Positions 44,558 through 53,571 of a stretch of 54,532 nt of DNA are shown here, piece after piece. The notes below the pieces were generated by a model. It was given only the letters and a program-made list of their open reading frames with translations, did not search any database and was not told where the DNA came from. The position numbers were made by a program, and so were the translations under genes. Source of the stretch: an uncultured Gammaproteobacteria bacterium (GTDB lineage Bacteria > Pseudomonadota > Gammaproteobacteria > UBA4575); the NCBI GenBank assembly GCA_905479295.1, contig CAJQLY010000033.1, forward strand, positions 1 to 54,532, written 5' to 3'. Each line of letters opens with the position of its first letter. Position 1 is the first letter of the stretch.

Positions 44558-45658
44558 ATGCCAAAGATCCGTTACCAAAAAGACCTACAGTCGGAAGAAT
44601 TCAACCCCGATCTAGCACAACTGCTAGTGGTCGATCATTTGCATGCCCTGGAACAAGCGTTATTAAGTAAGCCAACAAATAAGAATGGCATTACTCAACG
44701 TATAAAAACTCTGTTTGGTAAAAAAGAGCCCCCTGCTCATGCAATTCGTGGGCTCTATATCTATGGCACAGTGGGTCGTGGCAAGACTTATCTAATGGAT
44801 CTGTTTTATGACTGCTTACCTCCTGAAGAAAAAATGCGCATGCATTTTCATCGCTTCATGCATGAAATCCATCATCGATTAAACCAAGTCAAAAATGAGA
44901 AAGAACCACTCAAGTTAGTCGCTGATCATTTTCGAAAACGTACACGCATACTTTGTCTGGATGAATTATTTGTCGCAGATATAGGCGATGCCATGCTGCT
45001 CTCTGGCTTATTAAGCGCCATGTTTGAAAGTGGCATAACCTTAGTTACAACCAGTAACTGCACTCCTGACGACTTATATAAAGAGGGCTTACAACGCGCC
45101 CGCTTTCTACCTGCGATTGAATTACTCAAGAACAATACTAACGTAGTTGAGCTTGGCGGGGATATCGATCATCGCTTACAGTTTTTACAGCAGGCCGACA
45201 TCTATCACTATCCATTAGACGAGAGTGCTGAGCAGGTGATGCTAGATAACTTCCATCATATTGCACCAGATGCAGGTAAAGAAAATGAGTTGCTTGAGAT
45301 TGAAGAGCGCAGTATTCAAACCAAGCGCAGTGCCGATGGTGTTGTCTGGTTTGAATTTGATGAGCTATGCAATGGTCCTCGTAGTGCTGCAGACTACATT
45401 GAGATAGCACGCTGCTTTAATACTGTATTAATTTCTAACCTACCTGACTTAACCCATAACAATGATATTGCCAGACGCTTTATCACCGCCATCGATGAAT
45501 TCTATGATCGTTCTGTAAAGTTAGTTATTTCTGCTTCAGCAGAAGTCGATCAGCTCTATCAAGGCAAGAAACTCGCTTTTGAGTTTCAACGAACGGTCAG
45601 TCGTTTGATTGAAATGCGTTCAAAAGAATACTTAGCAAAAGAACACAAATCCCTGTGA
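44558..45658 (+). CDS. zapE: Cell division protein ZapE (AFG1-type ATPase)
   Basis: A 366-residue AFG1/LACE1-family P-loop ATPase that modulates the Z-ring, especially under low oxygen or stress. Walker A is GTVGRGKT (residues 70-77, in LYIYGTVGRGKTYLMDLFYD), followed by RMHFHRFMHEIHHRL. Walker B is ILCLDELFVADIGDAMLL, then TLVTTSNCTPDDLYKEGLQRARFLPAI and the C-terminal WFEFDELCNGPRSAADYIEIA and FYDRSVKLVISA. Length is typical. Starts with ATG and a weak ribosome site. Confidence 0.95.
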   Translation: MPKIRYQKDLQSEEFNPDLAQLLVVDHLHALEQALLSKPTNKNGITQRIKTLFGKKEPPAHAIRGLYIYGTVGRGKTYLMDLFYDCLPPEEKMRMHFHRFMHEIHHRLNQVKNEKEPLKLVADHFRKRTRILCLDELFVADIGDAMLLSGLLSAMFESGITLVTTSNCTPDDLYKEGLQRARFLPAIELLKNNTNVVELGGDIDHRLQFLQQADIYHYPLDESAEQVMLDNFHHIAPDAGKENELLEIEERSIQTKRSADGVVWFEFDELCNGPRSAADYIEIARCFNTVLISNLPDLTHNNDIARRFITAIDEFYDRSVKLVISASAEVDQLYQGKKLAFEFQRTVSRLIEMRSKEYLAKEHKSL

Positions 45659-45711
45659 CATAACTGCGCTAATTCGCTATGATTAGTCTAGTATTTTCAC
45701 CTTAGAGAAGT

Positions 45712-46695
45712 ATGAAAAAACCAGTAACAGTTGCGATAACTGGCACCGCTGGAAACATCGGTTATGCCATTGCATTTCGCATTGCATCCGGCGGCTTATT
45801 CGGCCCTGAGCAACCAGTAAATCTACACCTGATTGAAATCGAGCCTGCTCTAGGAGCGCTTGAGGGTGTTGTTATGGAACTGCATGACTGTGCCTTCCCT
45901 ACTCTGAATAATGTCGTCGCAACCGCTGATTTAGATAGCGGTTTTGCAGATGCTGATTACGTCTTCCTTATTGGTTCAAGACCACGTTCAAAAGGTATGG
46001 AGCGACAAGACTTATTACTCGCCAATGGTTCTATTTTTAAGCCACAGGGTGCAGCAATAAATCGAAGTGCCAGTAAAGATGTCCGCGTCCTAGTGGTTGG
46101 TAACCCTGCTAACACTAATGCCTTAATTGCTTTACATAACGCACCAAATTTAGCACCTACACAGGTTTCATCAATGATGCGCTTAGACCACAATCGCGCA
46201 ATCAATAAATTATCTAGGCGACTGAACGTCCAGCCTAATGTCATTAAAAACATGACTGTCTGGGGCAATCACTCGACAACTCAATTCCCTGACCTGCAAC
46301 ACTGCACAGTAGATGGCAAACCCTCAGCCGAGCTAGTCGATCAAGACTGGTATCGCGGTGAATACATTTATAAAATTCAACATCGTGGCGCACAAATTAT
46401 TGAAGCACGCGGCGCCTCTTCTGCTGCTTCTGCCGCCTCTGCTGCAATCGATCATATGCGTAACTGGGCCTTAGGCACAGAAGCATCAAGCTGGGTTAGC
46501 ATGGGTGTTATGACTGATGGTAGTTACTATGATGTAGGTAAGGATTTGATCTTCTCTTTCCCTGTTCATTGTAAGGATCATAGTTTTGAAATTGTTGCTG
46601 ACCTTAGCTTGGATGACTATTCGATGGGCATGATTCGAGCCTCAGAAAAAGAACTAATCAAAGAGCGCGATATGGTTCTTGATCTACTGCGTTAA
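45712..46695 (+). CDS. mdh: Malate dehydrogenase (NAD)
   Basis: A 327-residue enzyme of the cytosolic-type MDH group. The NAD motif is ITGTAGNIGYAIAFRIASG (about residues 9-27), the active-site loop is GSRPRSKGMERQDLL (about 87-101), then VVGNPANTNALIA, MMRLDHNRAINKLS with the catalytic Asp and substrate Arg, and VWGNHSTTQFPD with the catalytic His. It interconverts malate and oxaloacetate in the TCA cycle. It lies 53 bases after zapE, and the pair may share a transcript that ends at the stem-loop near 46.74 kb. Confidence 0.95.
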   Translation: MKKPVTVAITGTAGNIGYAIAFRIASGGLFGPEQPVNLHLIEIEPALGALEGVVMELHDCAFPTLNNVVATADLDSGFADADYVFLIGSRPRSKGMERQDLLLANGSIFKPQGAAINRSASKDVRVLVVGNPANTNALIALHNAPNLAPTQVSSMMRLDHNRAINKLSRRLNVQPNVIKNMTVWGNHSTTQFPDLQHCTVDGKPSAELVDQDWYRGEYIYKIQHRGAQIIEARGASSAASAASAAIDHMRNWALGTEASSWVSMGVMTDGSYYDVGKDLIFSFPVHCKDHSFEIVADLSLDDYSMGMIRASEKELIKERDMVLDLLR

Positions 46696-46723
46696 ATCTG
46701 AGTAATAAACACCTCATAAAACT

Positions 46724-46764
46724 AAAAACGGGCAGACTAAATCAATTAGACCACCCGTTTCTTA
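46724..46764. terminator. Stem-loop terminator between convergent mdh and the alpha/beta hydrolase
   Basis: Arms AAACGGG (46726-46732) and CCCGTTT (46754-46760) enclose an inner CTAA/TTAG stem. The minus strand carries a five-T run after it and the plus strand TTTCTTATT. It probably serves both converging genes, better on the minus strand. Confidence 0.65.
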
Positions 46765-46811
46765 TTACTACGAAATCCAGTCTTTATTAAAACTGCATTT
46801 CAGGTAGAGCC

Positions 46812-47678
46812 TTAAGTAATCGAGACCCCAGCCCACTCTGTTACAAAATCATCGATATATTCTGCAACAACATCTGGGCGATCTTCTTGTACATAATGCC
46901 CTGCACGCTCAATTACTTGGAAACGAACAGGCCCAGCAATCGCCTGCTTCAAGCGACGACCTGACTCCACCGGCATCCACGCATCATGTCGTGCCCAGCA
47001 GACCATTGTTGGACAGGTAATTTTTGAGTGGTCAACATTCATTGTCTCTTCATTACTCGGCTCAGCACAAATCTTGACTAAGCTCTTAAACCCTAATAAA
47101 TCAGGGCCACGCCCCCAAAATTGTAGATAATTTTGTTTTACATTTTGGTCTGTGAAAGCCATCTTGTCATAGCTACCAGTACGTAATAAACCTGGGAAGG
47201 ATGCTGCAGCCTGACCTAGACCTATTTGCAAAGTTGCCTCATCAGCATCGACCAAGGCATTAAAAGCTTCTACTTCTAGTACTGGCCAGTAATCAAAGGC
47301 AACTGGGTTGATTAAGATCAGACGTGAAATATAGTCACAATATTTGCTAGCGAAAATCTGACATGCACCACCACCATGATCATGCCCAACTAAGATCACC
47401 TTGCCTTTTAGATCGAGTGCTTCGATGACACCACGAATAGCTTCTGCTTGGTTAGTTAGAGTGTGTTTAAAGCTATCTAGAGGCATATCTGATTGACCAT
47501 AGCCAACCATATCCATCGCCAAACAGGTGTAATCATCTTTTAGATGCTCTTGCACGTGTCGCCATAACCGGGCATTGGTAGGAATACCATGCACCATAAG
47601 TAAGGTCGTCTTACCAGTACCTACTGCTTCGATATTAATAGTAAGTTCTTGCTCACCTACTTTTATTAGTTGTTTCAT
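46812..47678 (-). CDS. Alpha/beta hydrolase with Asp nucleophile (haloalkane/epoxide/fluoroacetate hydrolase group)
   Basis: A 288-residue alpha/beta hydrolase. The oxyanion region is LMVHGIPTNARLWRHV (about residues 26-41). The nucleophile elbow is VILVGHDHGGGA, with Asp in place of Ser, as in haloalkane dehalogenases, fluoroacetate dehalogenases and soluble epoxide hydrolases. The acid and base are in CWARHDAWMPVESGRRL and VIERAGHYVQEDRP (the catalytic His). The substrate is not predictable from this. I start at the ATG at 47678, with AGGAGG eight bases upstream; the ATG at 47684 is too close to that site. It is separated from the sdh group by 112 bases. Confidence 0.85.
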   Translation of the reverse strand: MKQLIKVGEQELTINIEAVGTGKTTLLMVHGIPTNARLWRHVQEHLKDDYTCLAMDMVGYGQSDMPLDSFKHTLTNQAEAIRGVIEALDLKGKVILVGHDHGGGACQIFASKYCDYISRLILINPVAFDYWPVLEVEAFNALVDADEATLQIGLGQAAASFPGLLRTGSYDKMAFTDQNVKQNYLQFWGRGPDLLGFKSLVKICAEPSNEETMNVDHSKITCPTMVCWARHDAWMPVESGRRLKQAIAGPVRFQVIERAGHYVQEDRPDVVAEYIDDFVTEWAGVSIT

Positions 47679-47790
47679 TGTCATACCCTCCTAGTAATTA
47701 ATCTTCTACTCTATGGTAGATCGATCGAATTTACGTTTATCTCACATAAGTGTAGAAGTAAAGCCTAGTCTTTACATCTTATTCTGTAAA

Positions 47791-48234
47791 TCAATAAAAG
47801 CTATGCCCCCGCCGAAGTAAGAAGCTTAACCATTTTGATAAAAAGCGATTGTCTCGCCACCGTTGTAGCAAACGTTTATTTTCATATTGCGATGAACTGT
47901 TACTACCTTCTATAACCTCTGGTAATACTTCAGCCTGCATTGCATCATGGTAAACACGTACTGTGAGTTGTGGATAATCTACTGGCGCCATCGTTTTATC
48001 ACTATTGAAATGGTAGCTCAAAATCAGTGTGTAGGTGTAACGACTGCGCTCTATTATCTGCATATGTAGATCTAAATCAGCTGTTGAAACCGATAAGTAC
48101 TGCCCAATATTGGGGTTGATGTTATCGCACAACTTTCTAAGTTTTATATAATTATCTTCATAAACCTCCATCAAACCAGCAAAGGTGTTGGGTAATGGTG
48201 GCGGAATTATTGCACCCTGAATAGGTTCACGCAT
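47791..48234 (-). CDS. DUF1249 family protein (YqiB-like)
   Basis: A 147-residue soluble protein. The stretches FAGLMEVYEDNYIKLRKLC, GQYLSVSTADLDLHMQIIERSRYT and VDYPQLTVRVYHDAMQAEVL match the DUF1249 family (E. coli YqiB), with C-terminal NKRLLQRWRDNRFLSKWLSFLL. Function unknown. I start at the ATG at 48234, preceded by GGAGG five bases away; it overlaps the end of the ygfX-like gene by eight bases. It is the last gene of the sdh run. Confidence 0.85.
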   Translation of the reverse strand: MREPIQGAIIPPPLPNTFAGLMEVYEDNYIKLRKLCDNINPNIGQYLSVSTADLDLHMQIIERSRYTYTLILSYHFNSDKTMAPVDYPQLTVRVYHDAMQAEVLPEVIEGSNSSSQYENKRLLQRWRDNRFLSKWLSFLLRRGHSFY

Positions 48235-48685
48235 GAGCACCTCCAGGCAGTTCCATTGCGACTAAGTCTTGTTCTTGTAGTGTGATGCAATGACGTATAA
48301 ATGATAGGCGTTCATGTTGACTGAGGCTATCACTAGCAAGCAACAAACCCCAAGTTGACGTCTGCCAAAAACGACTATTGTTGGATTGATAGCGACCACG
48401 CAAGAGCACTATTCCAGCAGCTAGTGGCCGTACACTGATACTGTCGAGCTGAATCCATCGCCCTTCAAGGTCACTAATAGCGAACGACTGTTGTCCAAGC
48501 ATTAGTTTATTTAGAGGTTTCTGCTGTTGCCGGAGCTCATAAACTAATACAGCAGTTAGCACAGCTAGCAGACTTAGTTTCAAGCCGTTAGCAATATCAA
48601 AGTGAAAAATACAAAGAAGGAATAGTGCAATATAAGCTAACAACATCAACCGAAAATAATTTGAATGTTGCAACTGATAGGACAT
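48227..48685 (-). CDS. ygfX: YgfX/CptA-like inner-membrane protein
   Basis: A 152-residue protein with two close membrane helices near the N-terminus (LMLLAYIALFLLCIFHF and LKLSLLAVLTAVLVYEL, about residues 13-50) and a small cytoplasmic domain (DLEGRWIQLDSISVRPLAAGIVLLRGRY). The layout and its place next to sdhE match YgfX (CptA), described in E. coli as affecting FtsZ and MreB and flavinylation-linked growth. Sequence similarity in this family is weak, so the call leans on context. It lies 1 base after sdhE. Confidence 0.75.
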   Translation of the reverse strand: MSYQLQHSNYFRLMLLAYIALFLLCIFHFDIANGLKLSLLAVLTAVLVYELRQQQKPLNKLMLGQQSFAISDLEGRWIQLDSISVRPLAAGIVLLRGRYQSNNSRFWQTSTWGLLLASDSLSQHERLSFIRHCITLQEQDLVAMELPGGAHA

Positions 48686-48686
48686 A

Positions 48687-48932
48687 TTAGGGTTTTAGCT
48701 TGAGGACGATAGCTTCTATCACTGGATCATCAAATTCAGTGTAGACGGTTAGGATGTCGTACAAGATAGGATCTTGTAAGGTCAGCATATGCTCAAAGGC
48801 CTGCTGCTCTACTTTCGATGCATCTGGATAAAACGAGTCCAAATAACGTGTGGTTAAAACATCTAATTCTTTCGTGCCTCGGCGGCAACGCCAGCGTAAT
48901 TTCGCAAGGGCTGGCGTGCTGTCGATAGACAT
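48687..48932 (-). CDS. sdhE: Succinate dehydrogenase flavinylation factor SdhE (YgfY/CptB)
   Basis: An 81-residue helical protein. It has the family motif RRGTKELDVLTTRYLD (about residues 18-33), the R-G-x-x-E loop that contacts SdhA, then FEHMLTLQDPILYDIL with the usual LL...D..L pattern. SdhE promotes covalent FAD attachment to SdhA. Its stop and start positions place it abutting sdhB, so assembly factor and enzyme are made together. Confidence 0.92.
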   Translation of the reverse strand: MSIDSTPALAKLRWRCRRGTKELDVLTTRYLDSFYPDASKVEQQAFEHMLTLQDPILYDILTVYTEFDDPVIEAIVLKLKP

Positions 48933-49715
48933 TTAGTTCTTTCGCTTAACGATCAATTTCTTAATTTCAGTAATCGCTTTTGCTGGATTCAGGCCTTTAG
49001 GACATGAATTGGTACAGTTCATAATAGTATGACAACGATACAGTTTGAACGGATCTTCTAGTTCATCCAATCGTTCACCGGTAGCTTCATCACGACTATC
49101 TGCAATCCAACGGTAGGCACTTAAGAGTGCTGCTGGACCCAAGTAACGATCACTATTCCACCAATATGATGGGCAACTGGTTGAACAGCAAGCACATAAA
49201 ATACATTCTTCTAAACCTTCAAGCTGCTCACGATCTTCTTTCGATTGCAAACGCTCACGGTCGGGTGGTGGTGGTGTATCTGATTGCATCCAAGGCTTAA
49301 CTGATGCGTATTGTGCGTAAAAATTAGTCAAATCAGGGACTAAGTCTTTAACCACTTCCATATGCGGCAGTGGATAAACCTTAACGTCACCTTTCACATC
49401 AGAGATCGCTTTAATACAAGCTAATGTATTACCGCCATCGATGTTCATAGAGCACGAACCACAAATCCCTTCACGACATGAACGTCTAAAAGTTAGGGTT
49501 GGATCGATTTCATTTTTAATTTTAATCAGCGCATCTAACACCATAGGTCCGCAGGTATCCAGATCGACATCATAGGTGTCTACACGTGGATTACTGCCAC
49601 TATCTGGGTCATAACGATAGACCTTAAAGCGCTTCACATTGGTTGCGCCAGCCGGGGCCGGGAATTCCTTACCCTTTTTAACTATCGAGTTTGCTGGAAG
49701 ATTAAACTGTGCCAT
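48933..49715 (-). CDS. sdhB: Succinate dehydrogenase iron-sulfur subunit
   Basis: A 260-residue protein carrying three Fe-S clusters. The 2Fe-2S ligands are C80, C85, C88 and C100 ([18 protein letters not shown]). The 4Fe-4S ligands are in [18 protein letters not shown] and the 3Fe-4S ligands in [17 protein letters not shown]. It links SdhA to the membrane quinone site. Length (about 260) is nearer to the alphaproteobacterial/mitochondrial form than to E. coli SdhB (238). It lies 28 bases after sdhA. Confidence 0.97.
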   Translation of the reverse strand: MAQFNLPANSIVKKGKEFPAPAGATNVKRFKVYRYDPDSGSNPRVDTYDVDLDTCGPMVLDALIKIKNEIDPTLTFRRSCREGICGSCSMNIDGGNTLACIKAISDVKGDVKVYPLPHMEVVKDLVPDLTNFYAQYASVKPWMQSDTPPPPDRERLQSKEDREQLEGLEECILCACCSTSCPSYWWNSDRYLGPAALLSAYRWIADSRDEATGERLDELEDPFKLYRCHTIMNCTNSCPKGLNPAKAITEIKKLIVKRKN

Positions 49716-49743
49716 TCAATAACTCCTTAAAATCCTTACGCGA

Positions 49744-51534
49744 CTAGTAAACGCGAGCTTTAGGTGGGAACACTTCAACCTCATCGCTCATGGTAGTCAT
49801 GTGCACGGGGCGGTATTCCATCCTCACTTCACCTGTAGCTGAAACATTAGCTAGCGAGTGCTTCATCCATTTCTCATCATCGCGATCTTTAAAGTCATCA
49901 CGTGCGTGTGCACCACGGCTCTCTTCACGGTTTAGCGCCGAAGCCACTGTTGCAACCGCTTGTGGTAGTAAGTTAGAGAGCTCTAGAGTTTCAATTAGAT
50001 CGGTGTTCCAGATCATTGATTTGTCCGCCACACTAACATTAGAGAAGCTAGCATTAAGGCCGTTCACTTTTTCCATACCCGTTGTTAAAGATTCACCCGT
50101 ACGGAAGACAGCAGCATGTGATTGCATAGTCTTTTGTAGATCTAAACGAATCTCTGCCGTGCTGGTATCACCTTCAGCAAAACGAATACCATCGAAACGA
50201 TCCAAAACTTTATCAGTAACGTGATCAGGCAATGAACGATGAGGTGTATCTGCCTTAACGAGCTCAGCAGCACGTTTAGCTGCAGCTCTACCAAATACAA
50301 TTAAATCCAATAGTGAGTTTGAACCCAAACGGTTAGCACCATGTACTGAAACACAGGCTGCTTCACCAATCGCCATCAAGCCAGGCACTACATGATCTGG
50401 ATTGCCATCAACTAAATTAACCACTTCACCGTGGTAATTAGTTGGCACACCGCCCATGTTGTAATGCACTGTAGGTAATACAGGGATTGGATCTTTATTC
50501 ACATCAATGTCAGCAAAGATACGCGCACTCTCAGCGATACCTGGCAGACGTTCGGCGATTACATCAGCGCCTAAATGCTCTAGGTGAAGATGAATATGAT
50601 CACCCTCAGCACCGACACCACGACCTTCATTGATTTCCATAGTCATAGAACGACTAACGACATCACGTGAAGCTAAATCTTTTGCATTAGGTGCATAGCG
50701 TTCCATGAAACGCTCACCATTAGCGTTAGTTAGATAACCACCCTCACCTCGTGAGCCTTCAGTAATCAAACAACCTGAACCGTAAATACCAGTCGGGTGG
50801 AACTGTACGAACTCCATATCTTGTAGTGGTAAGCCTGCACGTAATGCCATTGCATTACCGTCACCAGTACAAGTATGTGCTGAAGTACAAGAGAAATAAG
50901 TACGACCATAACCACCGGTTGCCAACAATACTTCATGTCCACGGAAACGGTGTAATTTGCCGGTTGCTAGATCAATAGCCATAACACCACAGCAAGTGCC
51001 GTCTTCAGCCATCAATAAATCTAACGCAAAATACTCAATAAAAAACTCAGCATTATGCTTTAAAGACTGCTGATATAGTGTATGCAAGATCGCGTGACCA
51101 GTACGGTCAGCCGCAGCACAGGTACGCTGTGCAATACCCTCACCATAGTGAGTTGTCATGCCACCGAATGGGCGTTGGTAAATCTTACCGTCATCAGTAC
51201 GTGAGAAAGGAACACCGTAGTGCTCTAGCTCAACAATTGCAGGAACCGCTTCACGACACATGTATTCGATTGCATCTTGATCACCTAACCAATCAGAACC
51301 TTTAACCGTGTCATACATATGCCAACGCCAGTCGTCATCGCCCATATTACCAAGTGATGCACTCATGCCACCTTGAGCGGCTACGGTATGACTTCTGGTT
51401 GGAAAAACTTTAGTAATACATGCGGTAGATAGACCGCTCGCGGCCATACCTAGGGTCGCACGCAGCCCAGCGCCACCAGCGCCAACTACTAATACGTCGT
51501 AGGTATGATCGGTAATCTCGTAACTGTTCGCCAT
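49744..51534 (-). CDS. sdhA: Succinate dehydrogenase flavoprotein subunit
   Basis: A 596-residue flavoprotein. The FAD motif is [19 protein letters not shown] (residues 12-30). The covalent-FAD histidine is H49 in [62 protein letters not shown], and [18 protein letters not shown] hold substrate-site residues, and [18 protein letters not shown] binds FAD. I start at the ATG at 51534, four bases after the sdhD stop. An upstream extension of the frame lies inside sdhD and does not match the family. Confidence 0.97.
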   Translation of the reverse strand: MANSYEITDHTYDVLVVGAGGAGLRATLGMAASGLSTACITKVFPTRSHTVAAQGGMSASLGNMGDDDWRWHMYDTVKGSDWLGDQDAIEYMCREAVPAIVELEHYGVPFSRTDDGKIYQRPFGGMTTHYGEGIAQRTCAAADRTGHAILHTLYQQSLKHNAEFFIEYFALDLLMAEDGTCCGVMAIDLATGKLHRFRGHEVLLATGGYGRTYFSCTSAHTCTGDGNAMALRAGLPLQDMEFVQFHPTGIYGSGCLITEGSRGEGGYLTNANGERFMERYAPNAKDLASRDVVSRSMTMEINEGRGVGAEGDHIHLHLEHLGADVIAERLPGIAESARIFADIDVNKDPIPVLPTVHYNMGGVPTNYHGEVVNLVDGNPDHVVPGLMAIGEAACVSVHGANRLGSNSLLDLIVFGRAAAKRAAELVKADTPHRSLPDHVTDKVLDRFDGIRFAEGDTSTAEIRLDLQKTMQSHAAVFRTGESLTTGMEKVNGLNASFSNVSVADKSMIWNTDLIETLELSNLLPQAVATVASALNREESRGAHARDDFKDRDDEKWMKHSLANVSATGEVRMEYRPVHMTTMSDEVEVFPPKARVY

Positions 51535-51538
51535 AACG

Positions 51539-51910
51539 TTAGAAAGAAACCTTAATAATTGAATATAAACCAACGAAGACCATCACGATGCACGTAAAGT
51601 TAAGTGCAATCAGTGATGCGATTTTCAAAGCACCACCGACGTAGTCTTCAATAATAACTTGTAAGCCGAGTTGCACGTGATAGAACAAACTAATCACCAG
51701 CAGACTCATAGCAATAGCTGCAACTGGCGTCTGCATCCACGCTACTGCGCTTGCATAATCCATCTCGGGAAACATAACGATAGAGATCGCTAGCCATAAA
51801 GTTAAAGGTAGTAGCGCCAGCGATGTTAAACGCTGCATCCACCAATGGTGTGCACCTTCGCGTGCTGAACCTAAACCTTTTGCAGCAGAAAGAGGGGTAC
51901 GTAAACTCAT
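51539..51910 (-). CDS. sdhD: Succinate dehydrogenase membrane anchor subunit D
   Basis: A 123-residue three-helix anchor. It starts [20 protein letters not shown], with [20 protein letters not shown] (about residues 21-40), [20 protein letters not shown] (the heme b histidine in [16 protein letters not shown]) and a last helix [20 protein letters not shown]. The ATG at 51910 overlaps the sdhC stop by four bases (ATGA). Confidence 0.94.
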   Translation of the reverse strand: MSLRTPLSAAKGLGSAREGAHHWWMQRLTSLALLPLTLWLAISIVMFPEMDYASAVAWMQTPVAAIAMSLLVISLFYHVQLGLQVIIEDYVGGALKIASLIALNFTCIVMVFVGLYSIIKVSF

Positions 51911-52299
51911 ACTAGTACTCCCATGACCATCGATAGCCAACTAGCAGCGGTGGCTAATACAGCGAATGCTAATACATACCAACCAGACGATGAAGCGACC
52001 TTCTTACCTAGACCCAGCCCTGCATCCCATACTAGGTGACGCACGCCGTTGGCCATGTGGAAGTAAAGCGCAAAAGTCCAGGCAAACAAAAATAGCAAGC
52101 CGATTGGGTGAGTCAATGCATCGTGAATACAGCTATAAGCATCAGCTCCTGATGCCATACTGACTAAAACAATAACAAGTGCGACCGCACCAAAACTTAA
52201 AAATACCCCAGTCATACGGTGCAAAATAGATAGCGCCATGGTTAGGTGCCAGCTATAAACTTGCAAGTGGGGTGAAAGAGGTCGTTGTGAAACGCTCAT
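51907..52299 (-). CDS. sdhC: Succinate dehydrogenase cytochrome b556 subunit C
   Basis: A 130-residue three-helix subunit. The family start RPLSPHLQVYSWHLTMALSI is followed by HRMTGVFLSFG (residues about 28-38) with the quinone-site Ser/Arg area. The HMANGVRHLVWDAGLGLG signature carries the heme b histidine. It heads sdhCDAB-sdhE-ygfX-DUF1249. A TATAAT -10 box on the minus strand lies about 75 bases upstream. Confidence 0.95.
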   Translation of the reverse strand: MSVSQRPLSPHLQVYSWHLTMALSILHRMTGVFLSFGAVALVIVLVSMASGADAYSCIHDALTHPIGLLFLFAWTFALYFHMANGVRHLVWDAGLGLGKKVASSSGWYVLAFAVLATAASWLSMVMGVLV

Positions 52300-52372
52300 T
52301 CAGCATGTTCTCCTAATCTAGCGGTAAGTTAGCAACAGCCTGTCACTAAGACTACACTTCCGATAGTTGATT

Positions 52373-52400
52373 ATTATATGTAAGCTTTTGAAAATCTTAC
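52373..52400 (-). promoter_or_regulatory. sdhC promoter -10 box with an adjoining 21-bp palindrome (candidate operator)
   Basis: On the minus strand TATAAT (52378-52373) is a perfect -10. Immediately upstream, 52380-52400 forms a near-perfect palindrome with arms GTAAGCTTTT and AAAATCTTAC around one G (9 of 10 pairs match). It covers the spacer and the inner edge of the -35 position, as expected for a repressor site. No good -35 hexamer is seen. Confidence 0.5.
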
Positions 52401-52505
52401 CATCGCAAGGCCTTAAAGTCATGACACTGGCGATGCCGGGGTGTTTCAAAAACACACCCAGAGGAGGTATAACAAAGCAGGTAAAAGTACCTTAGTTTAG
52501 CCTCT
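52401..52505. other. Run of contiguous hairpins between the sdhC and ygfZ promoters
   Basis: Back-to-back inverted repeats: CATCGC (52401-52406) with GCGATG (52430-52435); GGGGTGTTT (52438-52446) with AAACAC-A-CCC (52450-52459); and AGAGG (52460-52464) with CCTCT (52501-52505), enclosing AGGTA-AAAG-TACCT (52479-52492). GAGGAGGT at 52461-52468 resembles a ribosome site but has no start codon after it. No T-runs. It could be a structured RNA or a dense protein-binding region. Confidence 0.35.
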
Positions 52506-52513
52506 AAAACCAG

Positions 52514-52519
52514 CTTGAC
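52514..52519 (+). promoter_or_regulatory. Candidate -35 box of ygfZ
   Basis: A consensus TTGACA lies 51 bases before the ygfZ GTG. Seventeen bases later is TTCATC, a poor -10. The assignment is therefore tentative. Confidence 0.3.
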
Positions 52520-52569
52520 AGATGGAATAGATGACTATTCATCGCATCAAGATGTACAAGGATTAAACC

Positions 52570-53571
52570 GTGCTCGAAAAACTTAGAAACCTAGCCCCTA
52601 CATTGCCTTTATTTGCTGCTGACGCAGCAGAGCCAGCATTATCTGTACTAGACCAGTACAGTGCTTACCGCATCAGCGGTGACGATGCAGAGACCTTTTT
52701 ACAAGGCCAACTGAGCAATGATGTAAAACATCTCTGCGATAGCCAACGTGGCCAATTGACTAGTTATTGCACACCTAAGGGTCGCATGCTCGCGCTTTTC
52801 TACTTAATAAAGGCAGAGTCTAGCTATATCGCTATCATGCCTAGCGAAATCGCTGAAAACGTATTTAAACGCCTACAGATGTTTATCATGCGTTCAAAAG
52901 TCGAGATCAGTCCCCTGGCCGATGACTACTCCTTACTCGGCTTACATCAAGCTGATAGTTTGCTCAGCCAAGAATTAATACCGAGTGACGATACCTACGC
53001 CATCGCTAGCCAGGGCAATAACGTCAGCATGCGTATTGCAGGCCAACCTTCTCGCTTACTGCTGCTAGCAGATGAAGATTTAGCGAATGAGCTAACACAA
53101 AACGAAAGTCTGTTAGTTGGTAATGATCGATGGCAGCTAGCCGATATTGAAGCAGGCATCCCCAATATCTTTGCCAAAACGCAAGAAAGCTTTATACCGC
53201 AAATGACCAACTTAGAATTAATTGATGGCGTTAATTTTCGTAAAGGTTGTTACCCGGGACAAGAAGTTGTGGCACGCTTACATTACCTAGGCACAGCCAA
53301 ACGCCGAATGTATCGCTTAGCCATCAATGCAAGCGAGAGGTTAGAAATTAATACTGAAGTATTTGTCGAGGGCTCGGAACAAGCCATCGGTCACATTGTA
53401 AATGTAGTTGAATTAGAACCGGGCCTCTATAGTGCACTCGCTGTGTTGCGCGTCGAGCACGCTAACAATGCTTTATTACACACAGACTATTCAAGCAAAA
53501 TCGAACAGCTAAAACTACCTTATAGTTTGACTAGCGAAAGTGAAGCAGACAATAACGCAGGAGAAAAATAA
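52570..53571 (+). CDS. ygfZ: tRNA-modifying/Fe-S assembly protein YgfZ (folate-binding)
   Basis: A 333-residue folate-binding protein of the GcvT-like fold that helps mature some Fe-S enzymes (known in E. coli for MiaB). Motifs: SAYRISGDDAETFLQGQLSN (about residues 31-50), YCTPKGRMLALFYL (about 67-80), and the signature NFRKGCYPGQEVVARLHYLG (about 222-241) with the conserved C227. The start is GTG with AAGGA eight bases upstream. It stands divergent from the sdh operon, an Fe-S client, and overlaps the next small gene by one base. Confidence 0.93.
   Translation: MLEKLRNLAPTLPLFAADAAEPALSVLDQYSAYRISGDDAETFLQGQLSNDVKHLCDSQRGQLTSYCTPKGRMLALFYLIKAESSYIAIMPSEIAENVFKRLQMFIMRSKVEISPLADDYSLLGLHQADSLLSQELIPSDDTYAIASQGNNVSMRIAGQPSRLLLLADEDLANELTQNESLLVGNDRWQLADIEAGIPNIFAKTQESFIPQMTNLELIDGVNFRKGCYPGQEVVARLHYLGTAKRRMYRLAINASERLEINTEVFVEGSEQAIGHIVNVVELEPGLYSALAVLRVEHANNALLHTDYSSKIEQLKLPYSLTSESEADNNAGEK

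Noticed and set aside
49790-50224. 144-codon plus-strand frame inside sdhA
   Set aside because: Antisense to highly conserved sdhA sequence; composition mirrors the opposite strand.
52421-52495. 24-codon frame starting MTLAMPGCFK on the plus strand upstream of ygfZ
   Set aside because: No ribosome site before its ATG; it overlaps the hairpin array and the apparent GAGGAGGT site lies inside it.
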